This document shows, piece after piece, positions 24,660-35,869 of a DNA stretch of 64,000 nt. A model generated the notes under the pieces. That model was given only the letters and a program-made list of their open reading frames with translations. It was not told the DNA's origin and ran no database searches. A program made the position numbers and the translations under genes. Source of the DNA: Undaria pinnatifida (lineage: Eukaryota > Sar > Phaeophyceae > Laminariales > Alariaceae); assembly GCA_012845835.1 (NCBI GenBank), contig JABAKD010000009.1:10414785-10478784 (forward strand), written 5' to 3'. Every line of letters begins with the position of its first letter. Within the stretch, counting starts at the first letter, position 1.

Positions 24660-27600
24660 CCCTTGCCCGACGCATAACGCTTGCCGGCCCAAAACAGGCA
24701 TCCTTGCCATCATTCACCACAACCTCTCCCCTATTCCGCCTTGCACCTGCTACAGGAAACAAGCGTTATCCTCCGCCTTGGGCTCTTCGGCATCTCGCTG
24801 CCCCGCTGGTCGCTTCAATGCAGCAAAGTCCCTCCCAGTCTCCGTCAGGAAATTTCACCCGTAAATGCGGTGCTTGGAAGTGGTATACCAGTTTCAAACC
24901 CACTCGACACACCCACTCAGCGCTCGCAAACGGCTACCCCACCCGCATGCCAACAGGGAGGTCCTGTCGCTCGTGTGTAGCTCGCAGCTTCGTTCCCTCT
25001 TCGACGTCGTTGATGCTGTTTGGGGGCGACAATCCATGCCTTTGCACGTCTCCCACATGACATGGAATGCGTCGAACTGCAGCGTGGGGAAGCTGCGCCA
25101 AACTTCCTCTTCCGGTAGCCACTCCGACGTCGTCCCGCTTTGGTACCGACCCCTGTTTTGCCGTTCCGCGTACCCTCCGAACTTTCGAGTACCGGCTGGT
25201 CGGTGAGAGCACTTGGGCCAATATCTCGGCGTGGGAAAAGCGGCACCCTCCTTACAAATTGATGCTTGTATGGAGGCAAGGCGGCTCCCGTGCGTGGATG
25301 ACTACGCTGTCTTCTATGTCCTATCCCGGCAGTTTTTTTTTTGCCCTGGAAGTATCAACCTCTGCCCGATTTCGCTTCCTCAAACGGTCGTTGCGGTCTT
25401 CTTCATGAAGGAGGGCCCGTGCGCGCCTGGGATGGACGCGAGCACGTTGGAAAATACCTCGCAGGACAAGTGAGCGCTGGACGTGTACCTGCCCCCCTTC
25501 TCTTCCTCCTCCTCAGAATCCCGATCGTTCGCTGCAATTTCCAACGCCACACACGCGCTGTCTTCAATGATCCATAGGTTCTTTCTCCGTCTCTTGATCT
25601 GCTCTCTGCAGGGTAGCTTATCTACCCTCTGTGCTCCCTTTGGCGGGTTACGCTTCGCCCAGCGTCGTTCTAAGAGTAGTCGGTGGCTCTGGAGTGTCGC
25701 TACATGTTCTCGCTTCCGCCCTCCGTGTGACGCGGCTATGGGATGCCAGTTGCACTGAGGAGGGCCTTGACGAATTCGTCGCATATCTCGTAGACCACAA
25801 GCTCGCGGAGGGTCATATGTTCCGACAACAGGCTGCCAGCGTCTACAAGCGTGGAGCTGCCGTTCGACCTCCGTACCAATCTGGACGAGGCAAGACGCCA
25901 GCCAGATCCGATCGGATTCCCTGGTGCAAAAGAGGTTAGACGCTCTCTCGCACACGTCTGAGACGTGCATGCCAACCGTGTATCTCCAGGAATGCTGCTT
26001 CTTGGACCCGCGTGGCTTCGTTTAATCCACGGTTACACCGCGCACATGTAGAGCCAGCAGTCGCCTTGCGACCCTCCATGACCCCCCTTGCAGGAGCGTC
26101 ATTCCCCTCGAGGACTACCATGGCCCTCCCCTGAGGTTGTCCTGGAGGGGCGACCTCCGCCCCGAGGGTTCGGCACGACTCCATCACCATCACCCCTTGG
26201 ACGATACTTGAAGAATCTCCCTTTGATGAGATGCACCTCTACAAGGGTATGGGCACCCCTCATGTCGCGCGGCGTTAGGGTGTTCGTGATCAGCTTCGTG
26301 AAATATATCGCAAACCGCGGGGTGAGACCATCTGTTTGGGGGGAGCGCCAAGTTACTCCCCTTTTCCGACAACAGGTCCACCGGCATGGCCCACACCGTG
26401 TCTTCAACTAGCACCATGGTCCTCATCAGCCTATTGATGAATCAGGCATGATCTCTTCTCATCGAGAGCTTTCAGCGAGGTCGACGAATAGCCCCACGAA
26501 GGTGTCTTCACCTTTGACGACGCCCTCATCGGCGGTGATGTTGGTGACGACTCTTTGTGATTTTCTTGAGTGTTCTCCGTCGCTCCGGGGTCGTGGGATG
26601 GGGCTTGTGGGGCTTGTGGAGCATGGTGTGCCCCCGCAGTGGTGGACGGTGCTGTTTGTGGATTCTGCGAGCTGGGGCTCGTTTTCCAGACCCACGATGC
26701 TAGTTTCAGGTGGTGCCTAGTTCGTTGCTCGGCACCAAATAACGTTTAGCAGTGAGCAGGTGAGGCATTTGAACGAACGGCGACGGCATGTTGCCGTAAC
26801 CCCCCACCCCTATTTCTCCTGCCCCAAGGTTTCTGTGAGCCATGATCGTCTGCCTCGTCGCTGGGAAGGGGAGACGAGATGAGTTGCTGACGCCACGGCT
26901 GCTACTGAATCCATTGCAGTTGCTGCGGTAGTGTCACTGGGAGTTGTTATCGTTGCTGCCGCTAAAGTTGTTGCTGCCGCTGCTTCTGCTGCAGCTGCAC
27001 CTCCGGCGGGAGCGTTGGTGAAGGCTGTGCTACTACTGGTACTGCGAGGACGTCGGAGAAGGCTCCTGTTGCTGTTGCTGCTGCCGCTGTTGCTAATACG
27101 CCAGCTACTGTTGATGTTCTGCTGCCACTGCTGTTCCTGCCCCCGCTGTTGCTGTTGCTTGTGCTGTTGCTGCTGCTGTGTTTCCTCCTCCTGCTATGAT
27201 TGAGCTGATCACGAACGGCCTAGAGGCATGGACGATGCCTACTGTCTATTGCTTGTCTCGTTGAGACGGTGGGGGCGGGGGGGGCGTGCGCTGCGGCGTC
27301 TGAAAGCTGTGAACGATTGTGTTTCCTCGTGATGCCGCTTTGGCGGTGCCCGTTACCGCGATCGTGACTTAGGTTACGGCTGATAGTTACGGTGACGGTG
27401 CTGGTGGTGGCGGTGGCAGCTACGGTCCTGGTGATCGCGGTCACTGCGACAGATATGTTTGCGGTTACGATCGCCACGACCATCTTCCTTTGCTGCTGTG
27501 TGGGTGGATCCTCCTGTCGCTCTGGCCACGGCCACGGCTGACAGTACGGCTAAAGGAGCTATCGCTGAAGGAAGATCGACTGCGATCGCTTCGGGTACTA

Positions 27601-28073
27601 CCGTGGCGGATGGCACGGGTTCCTCTGTCGCAGGAGTCACGGTTACATACGCGACTGCCGTGCCCACGGGAACGATAGCTATTGTCGCGAACAGATTTTT
27701 GCACCCTCTCTGTTCTGTTGTCTCTCGCTACTCACATTTCTCCCCTTCTGTTTAGTCGTTCTCGTGCTTTTTCCCTTTCCTTTCATTTTCTCCCCTTCCT
27801 TGCAGTTTCCACTTTTCTTTCCTCGCCTTTCCCTCACTTCCTTCCTCCCCTTTCTTTTTTCGTCTTCGTTTTGTTTGCTTCCCTCTTCATCCACTTCCTC
27901 CCCTTATGTTTGTTTTTTCTTACCTTTTTTTGTTTCTGTATTCTTTTGCCCTCTTTTCTTCCCTGGACGAGAGACCAGGTCCCCCAGAACCTCTATCGTC
28001 CGGCGTCCAAGCCTTAGCGCATGCACTGTAATCTCACCTCACCTCCTCGTTGTCAACCTTAGTGGGTTGGCCA
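24660..28073. other. Internal region of the inserted LTR element
   Basis: Open stretches occur on both strands: + 25213-25473 and 25483-25939 (including LDEFVAYLVDHKLAEG), and minus 25380-25970. Codon evidence does not settle the strand. The + pieces look protein-like and could be a degraded gag, but the primer-site and polypurine positions argue for minus. A GCT/GCC-rich segment (26920-27680) and a pyrimidine-rich tract (27720-27960) follow. No protease, RT or integrase motif was found. Confidence 0.4.
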
Positions 28074-28543
28074 TGTTACAGCGACGTGAGCGCTTGTGTC
28101 TTACTCTTGAAATTGACTCATATCCGTCTGTCTCGAGTTCTTTCCGGAGTACTTTCCAGGTAGCCAGATGGCCACGGATCTCCAGTGTTCAGGATGTTGA
28201 AACAAGCAATACGGTTGCTTAACGAGGCATCAAGCGCGTCGGAAGCGATACGTATGCTCGACGGATAAGCACGTGACAGGGGACAGGTGGTGAGACAGGT
28301 GATTTTACCTATCTTTGGTTGTTAGAGGGTGTTGGGTGTAAGACCGGGCACGAGTTCCTCCTTGTGGCTGGTTTTCTACACGCAACCGAAGGCGACGCCT
28401 CACCGCGGGTGCTCCTCCCTTTCCCTAAATTTCACGACCGGAGGAAAACATCGAGGCTTTTTTCCCGTCCAAACAGATCGACCCTCCGCGTGACACTGGT
28501 TTGAACGGTTGCCATGCATCGCCTTGGCCTCCTAGAGCTGTCA
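28074..28543 (-). repeat. LTR (5' copy)
   Basis: It begins TGTTACAGCGACGTGAG. Its far end (GAGCTGTCAC) has decayed relative to the sister copy. It lacks the MITE and so provides the empty-site sequence. Confidence 0.7.
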
Positions 28544-28545
28544 CG

Positions 28546-28683
28546 CTGGTATATTTTATAAAAATATTTCAAGGATGTCAGCTGTGAGTCCGACGAATTT
28601 AGGGTCAATACTTATCTTTGCAAGCTGCGTTGTTGGGACTCGGTGTATTTTATAAAAAAAATTCAAGGACGTCAGCCGTGGTG
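28546..28683 (-). repeat. Tandem pair of the interspersed 80-bp motif
   Basis: Two head-to-tail copies occur: GTATATTTTATAAAAATATTTCAAGGATGTCAGCTGTGAG... and GTGTATTTTATAAAAAAAATTCAAGGACGTCAGCCGTG. Read on the minus strand, the first encodes MSIDPKFVGLTADILEIFL before a stop. The same motif lies inside the LINE at 30560-30640. Confidence 0.65.
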
Positions 28684-29812
28684 TATTTATTCGCATCTAC
28701 GCGCCACTGATTATTCACCCTTGGGTCACAATGAAGGCTTGCCATTAGACGGCTTCCATTAAACTTGGCACCACTCGGACTACTGTATGCGAACGCTAAA
28801 ATGGTTTTACTGGAGGGTTGGCACGCGAGTTTGGAAATTTCCTGAAGTACTAAGCACGGAAAGCCTCGCGGCTGGCGGATCGCTGCTCCATCATCTTCAT
28901 GCACCTGCTCGCGGGGCCCTGCATCATCATCTCTGATAATTTTGGTCCTCTTCCGCTCACGCCCGGGGTAATACCCACATCTCGATTCCTACTGATCGTC
29001 TCAACCGCCGCGCGGACACGCTTGCAGCTACTGCAGTCGAAGTTCACAGCTGAAGGCGCAGCCAGCGTCCTCATCAGCCAGAACATTCACTTCTGGGGAT
29101 GTCGGCGCAGTCTACGCTCCGACAGCGACCTCCAGGTTTGCTCACAGCTTCCGCACACTGTCTACAAAGCTTCCTCTAGAGGTTCCCAAAATCGCCACAA
29201 ATCTCTACCACCCGAAAGGAAAAGGTGGCGTGGACCGTGCGGACCATAGGATGGCCCACATGCCGAGCATTGTGGCTAACGAACGCCAAGATGACTAAGA
29301 TGCGCAGCTAAGTTACGTAATATTAGCCAGTCAGCGCCGCCTCCGGCTTAGCTCCCAACGACGTGCACACGCGGGTAGGCTTCTGTATCTTCGTCTCGCG
29401 ATATTTGAAGGCGCTGGAGTCGTCAGATATCAGAGTTTGTCTTGCGATCTGCTCGCGAACTGCGACTCTAGGCGACGGACCGCCAGGCGCTCGTACAACA
29501 TCGTTCGCGAGCACCACGCCTTCACAGTTTCCCGTGTGAACCACTGAAACTCGACCCTTTCCGACACGTCGCGTCAGATTCCCAAATACGTCGTCAGCAG
29601 GGAGCCTTGGGTGTACAGTGCAGTCGTCACGGTCCGGCAAAGCGTGAAGGCTTGCACGGGTGCCAAAGTCTTCAAGGCCAAGCTTTTGCTCAGTCAGACG
29701 CCCCCCTGCAAGATCCTTGCAATCGGCCTCTCTCCCTTCGGTGGCAACCCGAACGGTTCCGAGATAACCCGCCCCCCCACCCTCCTGTGCGAGAAGTGCT
29801 GTGATGCTAGAC
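28684..29812 (+). pseudogene. Ty3/gypsy integrase core and C-terminus (continuation of the relic at 22.1-23.8 kb)
   Basis: The + strand resumes with RIYAPLIIHPWVTMKACH (the start of the integrase zinc region) and goes on, with stops, to LGTTRT. The core has SDNFGPLPLTPG with the first catalytic Asp at about 28938 and RSDSDLQVC with the second at about 29115. The Glu position reads Asp (GGVDRADH) after a frameshift near 29190. A C-terminal part with NIVREHHAFTVSRV (about 29495-29545) and KVFKAKLLLSQTPP follows up to the LINE junction at about 29813. The domain order matches a Ty3/gypsy pol. It is inactive. Confidence 0.72.
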
Positions 29813-31080
29813 GGGGAAATATCCGAATATGTTGATATTTTACAAGGAGGTGCACAGGGATGCACACTACCGCCCAATCTATTCAAGGTATAAATTAATG
29901 ACGTGATGGTAGCAGTCGAAGCAGTAAAGCAAGGAGTCACGATGGGGGAAGAATCGGTGTCGGGGTTGATGTTTGGGGATGATTTCGTGGGGATATAAGA
30001 AACACCCGCAGGATTGCAGAAACAGATGGAGGAAGCACTAGAATACGCTAGGAAATTGAGAGTGACAGCGAACGTGTAAAGTTGTGCAGTATTAGCAGTA
30101 GTTCTATGTAACGAAGATAAGGTGAATCCGGTAACGAAGATAAGGCGAATCCGGTGGATTTGAAATGGACATGGGGAGAAGATGAATTACCGATCGTACA
30201 CCCGTATACGTACCTTGGCGTAGAGATATCAAAGGACTGCTCTTGGGAGATGCACGCATAGCTCGCACCTTGACATCGTAAGATTAAAATATGTATTCGG
30301 GTGAATGAATGTGATTGTACCAAAGTTAGAGTATGCAGGAGAAGTATGGCAAGGGAACGCGAAGCTAGCAAAACAACTGGAAACAGTGCAGGTGACAGCA
30401 GCTAAAAATATACTAGGATGCTCAAGTACGACGAGTAACAATAAAGTATTAAACAGAACTAGGAATGTACCCACTTGAGACAAACACTTACCATTATAGT
30501 GGACAAAAAATAGGACATCTACCAATAAAAAATCACTCATATAGTATATTACGAGTACCGACAACGCAGCTCGCAAAGATGAGTATTGACCTGAAATTCG
30601 TCGAACCCACGGCTGACGTCCTTAAAAATTAGTTATAAAATAGAGATGTGAGAAAGTTGGAGTGGTAATATCACGTAAATAATATACCAGGAAAGAGGTT
30701 CCCAGCCATAGCTAATAGGGCTGTATGGGAGAAAATACCAAAAGGGCGAGCTGGAAGAAGATGGGATAACGTAGTCGAGAAAATATGGAAGGATACAGGG
30801 GGAGACCAAGAAGAGGTACTATCTATAGAGAAGTTTGGTGGGTACAAGGCAGGAGTAAAATAATTAATAAAAGAAAGGGAAATATTAGCGCTAAGAAATA
30901 AGGTGGAAGAGGAGAAGCACTTGGAGATATAAGTGAAAAATGGGGGGGGATTTCCCACAATTTTGGGTCGCATAAAGGTATTAGAGCTTGCTGTGCCCGT
31001 GGTGCTAGATCTAGGCGATGGTTGGGGTGGTGGTGAAGGAGGAGGCCGGGGGGAGGTTAGTTTGAACGTGAAAATCACAT
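29813..31080 (+). mobile_element. Non-LTR retrotransposon (LINE) 3' fragment with RT catalytic region
   Basis: Broken + frames read ILQGGAQGCTLPPNLFKV then INDVMVAVEAVKQGV and GLMFGDDFVGI, the palm of a LINE RT with FGDD at about 29973-29984. LEYARKLRVTANV, YTYLGVEISKDCSW (about 30205-30246), VPKLEYAGEVWQGNAKL, NILGCSSTTSN and the tail RAVWEKIPKGRAGRRWDNVVEKIWKD (about 30720-30800) follow. Stops and small indels, including a 23-bp tandem duplication near 30105-30155, show it is dead. The 5' end is truncated against gypsy sequence, as expected for LINE insertion. Its 3' untranslated part (about 30955-31080) resembles the satellite near 55.75 kb. Confidence 0.85.
30487..30640 (+). mobile_element. 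Small insertion in the LINE carrying the interspersed motif
   Basis: The LINE reading stops after MYPLETN and resumes at RDVRKLEW. The roughly 150 bp between contains GCAAAGATGAGTATTGACC, which translates MSIDLKFVEPTADVL, the motif also seen (reverse) at 28546-28683. It is therefore a short mobile unit of unknown class. Confidence 0.55.
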
Positions 31081-31852
31081 AAAAATAATTGAAGCTACCG
31101 CATGGATATGGCTCGAAATATATGCCATGCGATATTTCATACTTCGAAGTATATTTTATGATGCATACACAGACCCGGAACAGTTGTCGAATTGAATCTC
31201 GTTCGTATCTGGACTTTTTCTAGATTTTAAGCCGATCCATTTGATTCGATCGTACGGTCCACTAGGTTCAATGGATTCAATCGCGCGGTCCATTCGACAT
31301 CATAATGAATCGCAAAATTGTTGCGATTGATTAGGAAAAACAAAGACACCTCAGCTGTGAGGTCGAGGATTCATCGAAACTCGTCAGTACAAGCTGTGTG
31401 TGGTGCAAGCTGTGTGTGGTCGTTGATGTCGGGTGCTACGGGATGAACGCTCCCTCATGAAGAGGACATAGGTCGGCGACTCCCCTGAGTGCTATTATCA
31501 GGGTCAACATGGCCATTTTCAATACGGGGTCAGCTGATAGTCACTCTGCGCACGGATACTACATAAACCGACGCGGGCGGGGGCAAAACTATGACAGCTG
31601 GCTGTTGAACCCGGGGAATGTACATGGTCTCACGTTTTCCGTACTGTTTCTAGACTTGTATAAAGTGTACCATGTGGTACTACGTATTAGAAGAAGCAGC
31701 TGACCCATCGTATTCAGCGCTGCCTCCTCGCTGGTGCACCTGCACTTGCGCGTCTGCGTGGGTTACATCCACAGTAGGATGGACATGTCATGATTCTTCC
31801 GGTTTTGGTGCGTCTCGAAGACCCGCTCTCGTGATGACGATGTCCGTCCTTA
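31081..31852. other. Spacer between LINE and copia element, no gene seen
   Basis: A/T-rich then mixed sequence with short repeats of ATTCGATCG(T/C)ACGGTCCA near 31238-31290. No gene or element is recognised. Confidence 0.4.
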
Positions 31853-31857
31853 AGTTC

Positions 31858-32146
31858 TGTTTGTTGATCCCTACGAAGCGTAGAGGGCTTACCCGTTGAG
31901 CTGACAATAGTGGGGTAGTGGAGTCACCGGTATGAAGACAAGTATAAGACGTACAAATATATATATTACGTTGCTCCTAGCCAAGGCGCAGCGTGGAATG
32001 CGCTCGCCAGGAAGAAAGGCGGATAAATAGGCGGAGTATTTCCACCATTCCGATATCCCGCTATCATGTAGCCAACTTATCACTGGAAACGCCTACAATA
32101 CTCAACCGTCATCATATCCGCATCATATCCAAGCATACAATCAACA
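31858..32146 (-). repeat. Copia 3' LTR
   Basis: 289 bp, paired with 49124-49407 over its whole length. It ends in the 7-bp inverted terminus TGTTGAT/ATCAACA. Confidence 0.9.
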
Positions 32147-32160
32147 GCCTCCCTGCCTCG

Positions 32161-32913
32161 TAAATGATACGGTATGATGCTATATTGTCATATCATCAGG
32201 GTAAAACGATTCAATGAAAATTACGGCCAATCAATATCCTCCCAGTACCTCCGTGACAAGAAAGATTGCAACACCATAGTCCTTAAAAAGCACTCCATAA
32301 ATCTAGAGATACAATTCAGGGACAGTATTCAACATCAATCTTTACGAACCTAAGATCTACCTGGTAAGTCGTAAAATCATAAGTCCAAATACAAAAACTT
32401 AAATCCGAAAACTCAAACATCGGCCTTATAATCAGCATTCAGCTTTCCTTATAAAACGGTTGTCAGCTCCATAGAACAGGGGTGCCAACAAGTGTGATTG
32501 GACAGCATTCTCAAAACTCACTTTCGAATGAGACAAACGCCTCCCGGCTGGGTACATACGAAAAATCCATTCAAATTCCAAACGCTCAAATCCCGAGAAA
32601 GATAATACCATACTAGATAACGCAATCGTGAAAACAGTAATATTTCAAAAACAAAGAAATAGTTACTTGCCTCCCTAACTACCATGCACTCTTTAAAAGT
32701 ACGAAAATCCAGCTAATATATGCAGAATAATCCGTCAAGAAACAATTCAGATCAGCTCGCAAAAAAGTTAGTCGCCCTCGGGTTCAGACGTATCAAACTC
32801 GTCGAGTTTGAGACCTTTTTCCTACTTAACGAGCCATAATCCTCTCCAGTGGTCAAGCGAATCCTTCTCTGCACAAGCAGTAACAGGTGGGCGTGACCCC
32901 CCCTTGCAGGATG
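32161..32913. other. Copia 3' untranslated region, no gene seen
   Basis: A-rich sequence between the 3' LTR with its polypurine tract and the tandem repeat at 32914. No coding signal was recognised on either strand. Confidence 0.45.
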
Positions 32914-33172
32914 AAAACTAAACGGTTTGGCTCAGCTGGGTCTCAGTACGGGGCTAGTTGAGAAAACCATAGACTGATTACGCAGGGATGACCCCCGGTA
33001 GTTTACCGAAAAACCGTTGCCGTCCCCAAGTCCCAAAAAATGTAAACTGAACGATTTGGCTCAGCTGGGTCTCATTACGGGGCTAGTTGAGAAAACCATA
33101 GACTAATTACGCGGGGATGACCCCGGGTATTTTACCAAAAATCGTCACCGTCCCCGAGCCCCGAAAATCTCA
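32914..33172. repeat. Two-copy tandem repeat (about 126 bp) at the end of the copia RNase H
   Basis: Copies at about 32918-33042 and 33044-33170 share GGTTTGGCTCAGCTGGGTCTCA, GGGGCTAGTTGAGAAAACC and GTCCCC-AG-CCC. The second copy abuts the RNase H frame and supplies its last codons, so it replaced the natural end of the protein. Confidence 0.8.
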
Positions 33173-33520
33173 AACTTATGGTGTCTGCCAGTGCTACGTA
33201 CTCGGCTTCTGTGATCGAGAATGTCACGCACTTTTGAGTTCTCGAAAACCAGCACACGCATGCCCCTGCGCACATGACAGCCCCACCGGAAACCGACCTC
33301 CTATCAGTGGCCTTGCTGGCGTAGTCTGCGTCCGCATACGCAACCAGCTCCAGTCCACTGCCTCTCTGAAAAGTAATGCCAAAATCACTCATGAAAGAGA
33401 CATGATCTAAAATACCAACCGCCGTCTTCCAGTGTATCTCCCTGGGCGAGTTGGTGCACCTGGCTACAGCTCTCAAGCATCCGATCAGCTCGCGAAAAAG
33501 GCCAGTCTGTTTGCGACCTT
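33132..33520 (-). pseudogene. Copia pol C-terminal fragment: RNase H domain
   Basis: The minus frame reads RAVARCTNSPREIHWKTAVGIL, then LELVAYADADYASKATDRRS, VSGGAVMCAGACVCWFSRTQKCV and ITEAEYVALADT. This is the standard Ty1/copia RNase H: first catalytic Asp in ADADYA and the Glu in TEAEY. After EAEYVALADT the homology stops at the tandem repeat, so the last third of RNase H is lost. Upstream, LFRELIGC is the trace of the RT end. It belongs to the 31858-49407 element. Confidence 0.85.
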
Positions 33521-33986
33521 CCTCGAGCGGGTTTGTCCTACCCGAACTAACGCATATATCACCATTAACCGCAAACCCCGCAAGAACATATTAAATATCG
33601 CAATATGTCACTGTATTTCAGAGTTGACTCGACAACTGTTTGATGCCGGTATAGCACGAACTCAACCGCGAGTTCATTTCTGTTTCAGAGTACCGATACA
33701 TCAGAGCGCAAACGCCTCGCTAGACGTGACGAGGTTGTTATATCAAGGGTAAAGTTATTCCGCATGTTCCTTCCCGGAAGAGCGACACGTAGTATCACAG
33801 TGCTGCAAGAGTGTTAATCCATGCTGCTACTAGATAAGCTACCGCGATAAAGAAATAACGATCCTTTAAACTGTTTGGCAACCTTGATTAAAACGCGTAC
33901 CTGGTATATGAGATACGGTATCAGGTACGAACTCCATAACAAACGCAGGAATGTTGATTATCTTCGTCTGTATTCAAAATGTTCGT

Positions 33987-34157
33987 TTTGCACTTTGCTT
34001 TCGAAGTTGTATTATATTAATGCGCAACCCCCCGCCCGGAGAGGGGGGTTGGAGATGGGAATACCCCGGGGCTGCCCCGCCGGCAACCCCCCGCTAACAT
34101 CCGTATACACGAGTCAACTCCCAAACCAACTGGCGACATCGAACTCTCGACGCCAGC
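33987..34157 (-). repeat. Split direct repeat B2
   Basis: 171 bp from TTTGCACTTTGC to CTCGACGCCAGC, matching 34902-35072. It includes the GC-rich hairpin CCCCCCGCCCGGAGAGGGGGG. Confidence 0.9.
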
Positions 34158-34691
34158 ACTACCAACGACGAACAATCGTTGGCAACTCGAAGAAGACATA
34201 CGAGGCAACCACCTATAATGTGCAGCATATATATATAGAAAAAAAAAACTACACACGCGTGTAATATATATGCACGCCTGCACACACCATGTACATTAAA
34301 TAAATGCACTTCCTTGCCCATATACGGATAATTCCCCTCTCCCACACTTTTAGATTGCGCTCCAAATCCGAGCCGATGCACCGCCACGACGTTCGCTGTT
34401 AACTGTCAACATAATATCTGCGTAAACCAGTCATACTTAACCCCACCGCACGGGGGGATACTCAGATGTTACACATGCTGAATAAAAGACGCAACAACGA
34501 ACACCCCTTGCACCACGCTATAACACTGATGCGGCTAGCCCCCACCGCAACCTGCGCAATCTACGAAACCCCGTCGCATTTTCAGCGCAAACGGGTACGT
34601 TTACCGAAACAGTAACAAACACGCGCAACGTTACTGCGACCGATTAACTCCCCCTCCACTGACTCCCTCAAAGCACGGGCGGGTGGGTGGG
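34158..34691. other. Spacer between repeats B2 and A2
   Basis: 534 bp of sequence not repeated elsewhere in the window. It starts with ACTACCAACGACGAACAATCG and contains a TATATATATAGAAAAAAAAA tract. No coding signal was seen. Confidence 0.5.
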
Positions 34692-34901
34692 AACTTAAAC
34701 TAGTCTGTATCACACCTTGGACCTGTAGCTCTGACTCTGCTCCCCTACGCGCTCCGCGTGCAGGTCGTCGCCTACACAACTGGGCCAGGTGTACCCAAGG
34801 CTATCACTCGTACGACTATGAGTTACCGCATTGATCTGATTGGTCAAACTTCTTACGTACGTACAAAACCCATATTTTCTCATACTTCGATAATATTCTG
34901 C
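34692..34901 (-). repeat. Split direct repeat A2
   Basis: 210 bp from AACTTAAACTAGTCTG to TAATATTCTGC, matching 37689-37898. It joins B1 directly at 34901/34902. Confidence 0.9.
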
Positions 34902-35072
34902 TTTGCACTTTGCTTTCGAAGTTGTATTATATTAATGCGCAACCCCCCGCCCGGAGAGGGGGGTTGGAGATGGGAATACCCCGGGGCTGCCCCGCCGGCA
35001 ACCCCCCGCTAACATCCGTATACACGAGTCAACTCCCAAACCAACTGGCGACATCGAACTCTCGACGCCAGC
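34902..35072 (-). repeat. Split direct repeat B1
   Basis: 171 bp, the same as 33987-34157, lying just downstream of the recombinase gene on the minus strand. Confidence 0.9.
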
Positions 35073-35194
35073 CTCCAGCACAAACTGGTAGTAGACCCGT
35101 ATTACGGATGTAGTCTCACCTCCCCGCCCCCCCCCTACTCACGAATCGTAGAGTGCACACTGGATAACACACTTCTTTGTAATTCCGCGTTTGC

Positions 35195-35869
35195 CTAACT
35201 AGTCGGATCTAAGGGTGGGTTAATTCGCCCCCACTCGGTGCCCTGCCCCGGCTGAACCCCACCGCTAATTCCTTCCTGGGACATAACACTTGCTACCCAA
35301 CTGGCGTCCTTTCCGTGACTACGGACATACGTCTTATAAGCATTGGACGCCCATCGGCCCTCACGCTGCAACACCTCCGGTGTTGCACCCCCCGCCGACA
35401 AGTGCGTTGCGCCTCCAATCCTCAGGGAGTGCAAGGCGTACTCCTCCGCACGCACACCCGCCAACGCAACCACTTTCCGCAAAGCTGTCGTTGCTTGATG
35501 TTGTGTCCACATGGACCATCTGCCGTTACCAACGCCAAACGCAACCAGGGGGGCCGAAGAGGGAAGAAACAAGTAACAAGACATCAATTCGATCATGAGA
35601 TCGACGGCGCCGCCACCTTCCCCCACACGCATCGACGGACCCTTTCGCACACGCGTGACAACCGCCCCTTTCCGCAGTTGGTCACCCTTCGACCCGCGAA
35701 ACCGAACCTCAACACGATCTGCTGTTGACCACTGCGCAACGGTAAGCTGAATATTTCCGCGAAAGAAGGCAACGTCAGCACGCCGCAAACAGTAAGTCTC
35801 GTGAACTCGTAACCGGGTTTCCGCAAACATTTCTGACGCGCGAGTCAAGAGACAGAACGACAGTGCCAT
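35195..35869 (-). CDS. Tyrosine recombinase (integrase) of the YR retrotransposon
   Basis: This 224-residue frame has the catalytic residues of a tyrosine recombinase: the first Arg in LLTRASEMF (residue 9), the HSLR box (His and Arg in LHSLRIGGATHLSAGG, about residues 146-149), the Trp of GRWAS (about 172), and the nucleophile candidate Tyr in NAYKTYVR (about 177-180). RASEMF and HSLRIGGAT are typical of YR retrotransposon enzymes. The enzyme would cut and rejoin the element's circular form to integrate it. The frame has no stop over the whole catalytic domain, so it may be intact, although the N-terminal part before Arg9 is short. Its start overlaps an RT remnant (YVDD at 35868-35879) in another frame. 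Confidence 0.85.
   Translation of the reverse strand: MALSFCLLTRASEMFAETRLRVHETYCLRRADVAFFRGNIQLTVAQWSTADRVEVRFRGSKGDQLRKGAVVTRVRKGPSMRVGEGGGAVDLMIELMSCYLFLPSSAPLVAFGVGNGRWSMWTQHQATTALRKVVALAGVRAEEYALHSLRIGGATHLSAGGATPEVLQREGRWASNAYKTYVRSHGKDASWVASVMSQEGISGGVQPGQGTEWGRINPPLDPTS

Larger units (their letters stand above)
23792..28543 (-). mobile_element. LTR retrotransposon inserted in the gypsy integrase
   Basis: The LTR copies at 23792-24656 and 28074-28543 begin TGTTACAGCG; the first ends CGCTGTAACA, a perfect 10-bp inverted terminus. On the minus strand, TGGCCAACCCACTAAGG follows the 5' LTR directly (primer-binding-site-like) and GGGCAAGGGGGG precedes the 3' LTR (polypurine tract), so the minus orientation is favoured. 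The internal 3.4 kb has long open stretches on both strands and no identifiable RT, so it is probably non-autonomous or a relic. Insertion between integrase sequence ending LNDESV and integrase sequence resuming RIYAPL marks it as younger than the gypsy element. Confidence 0.7.
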
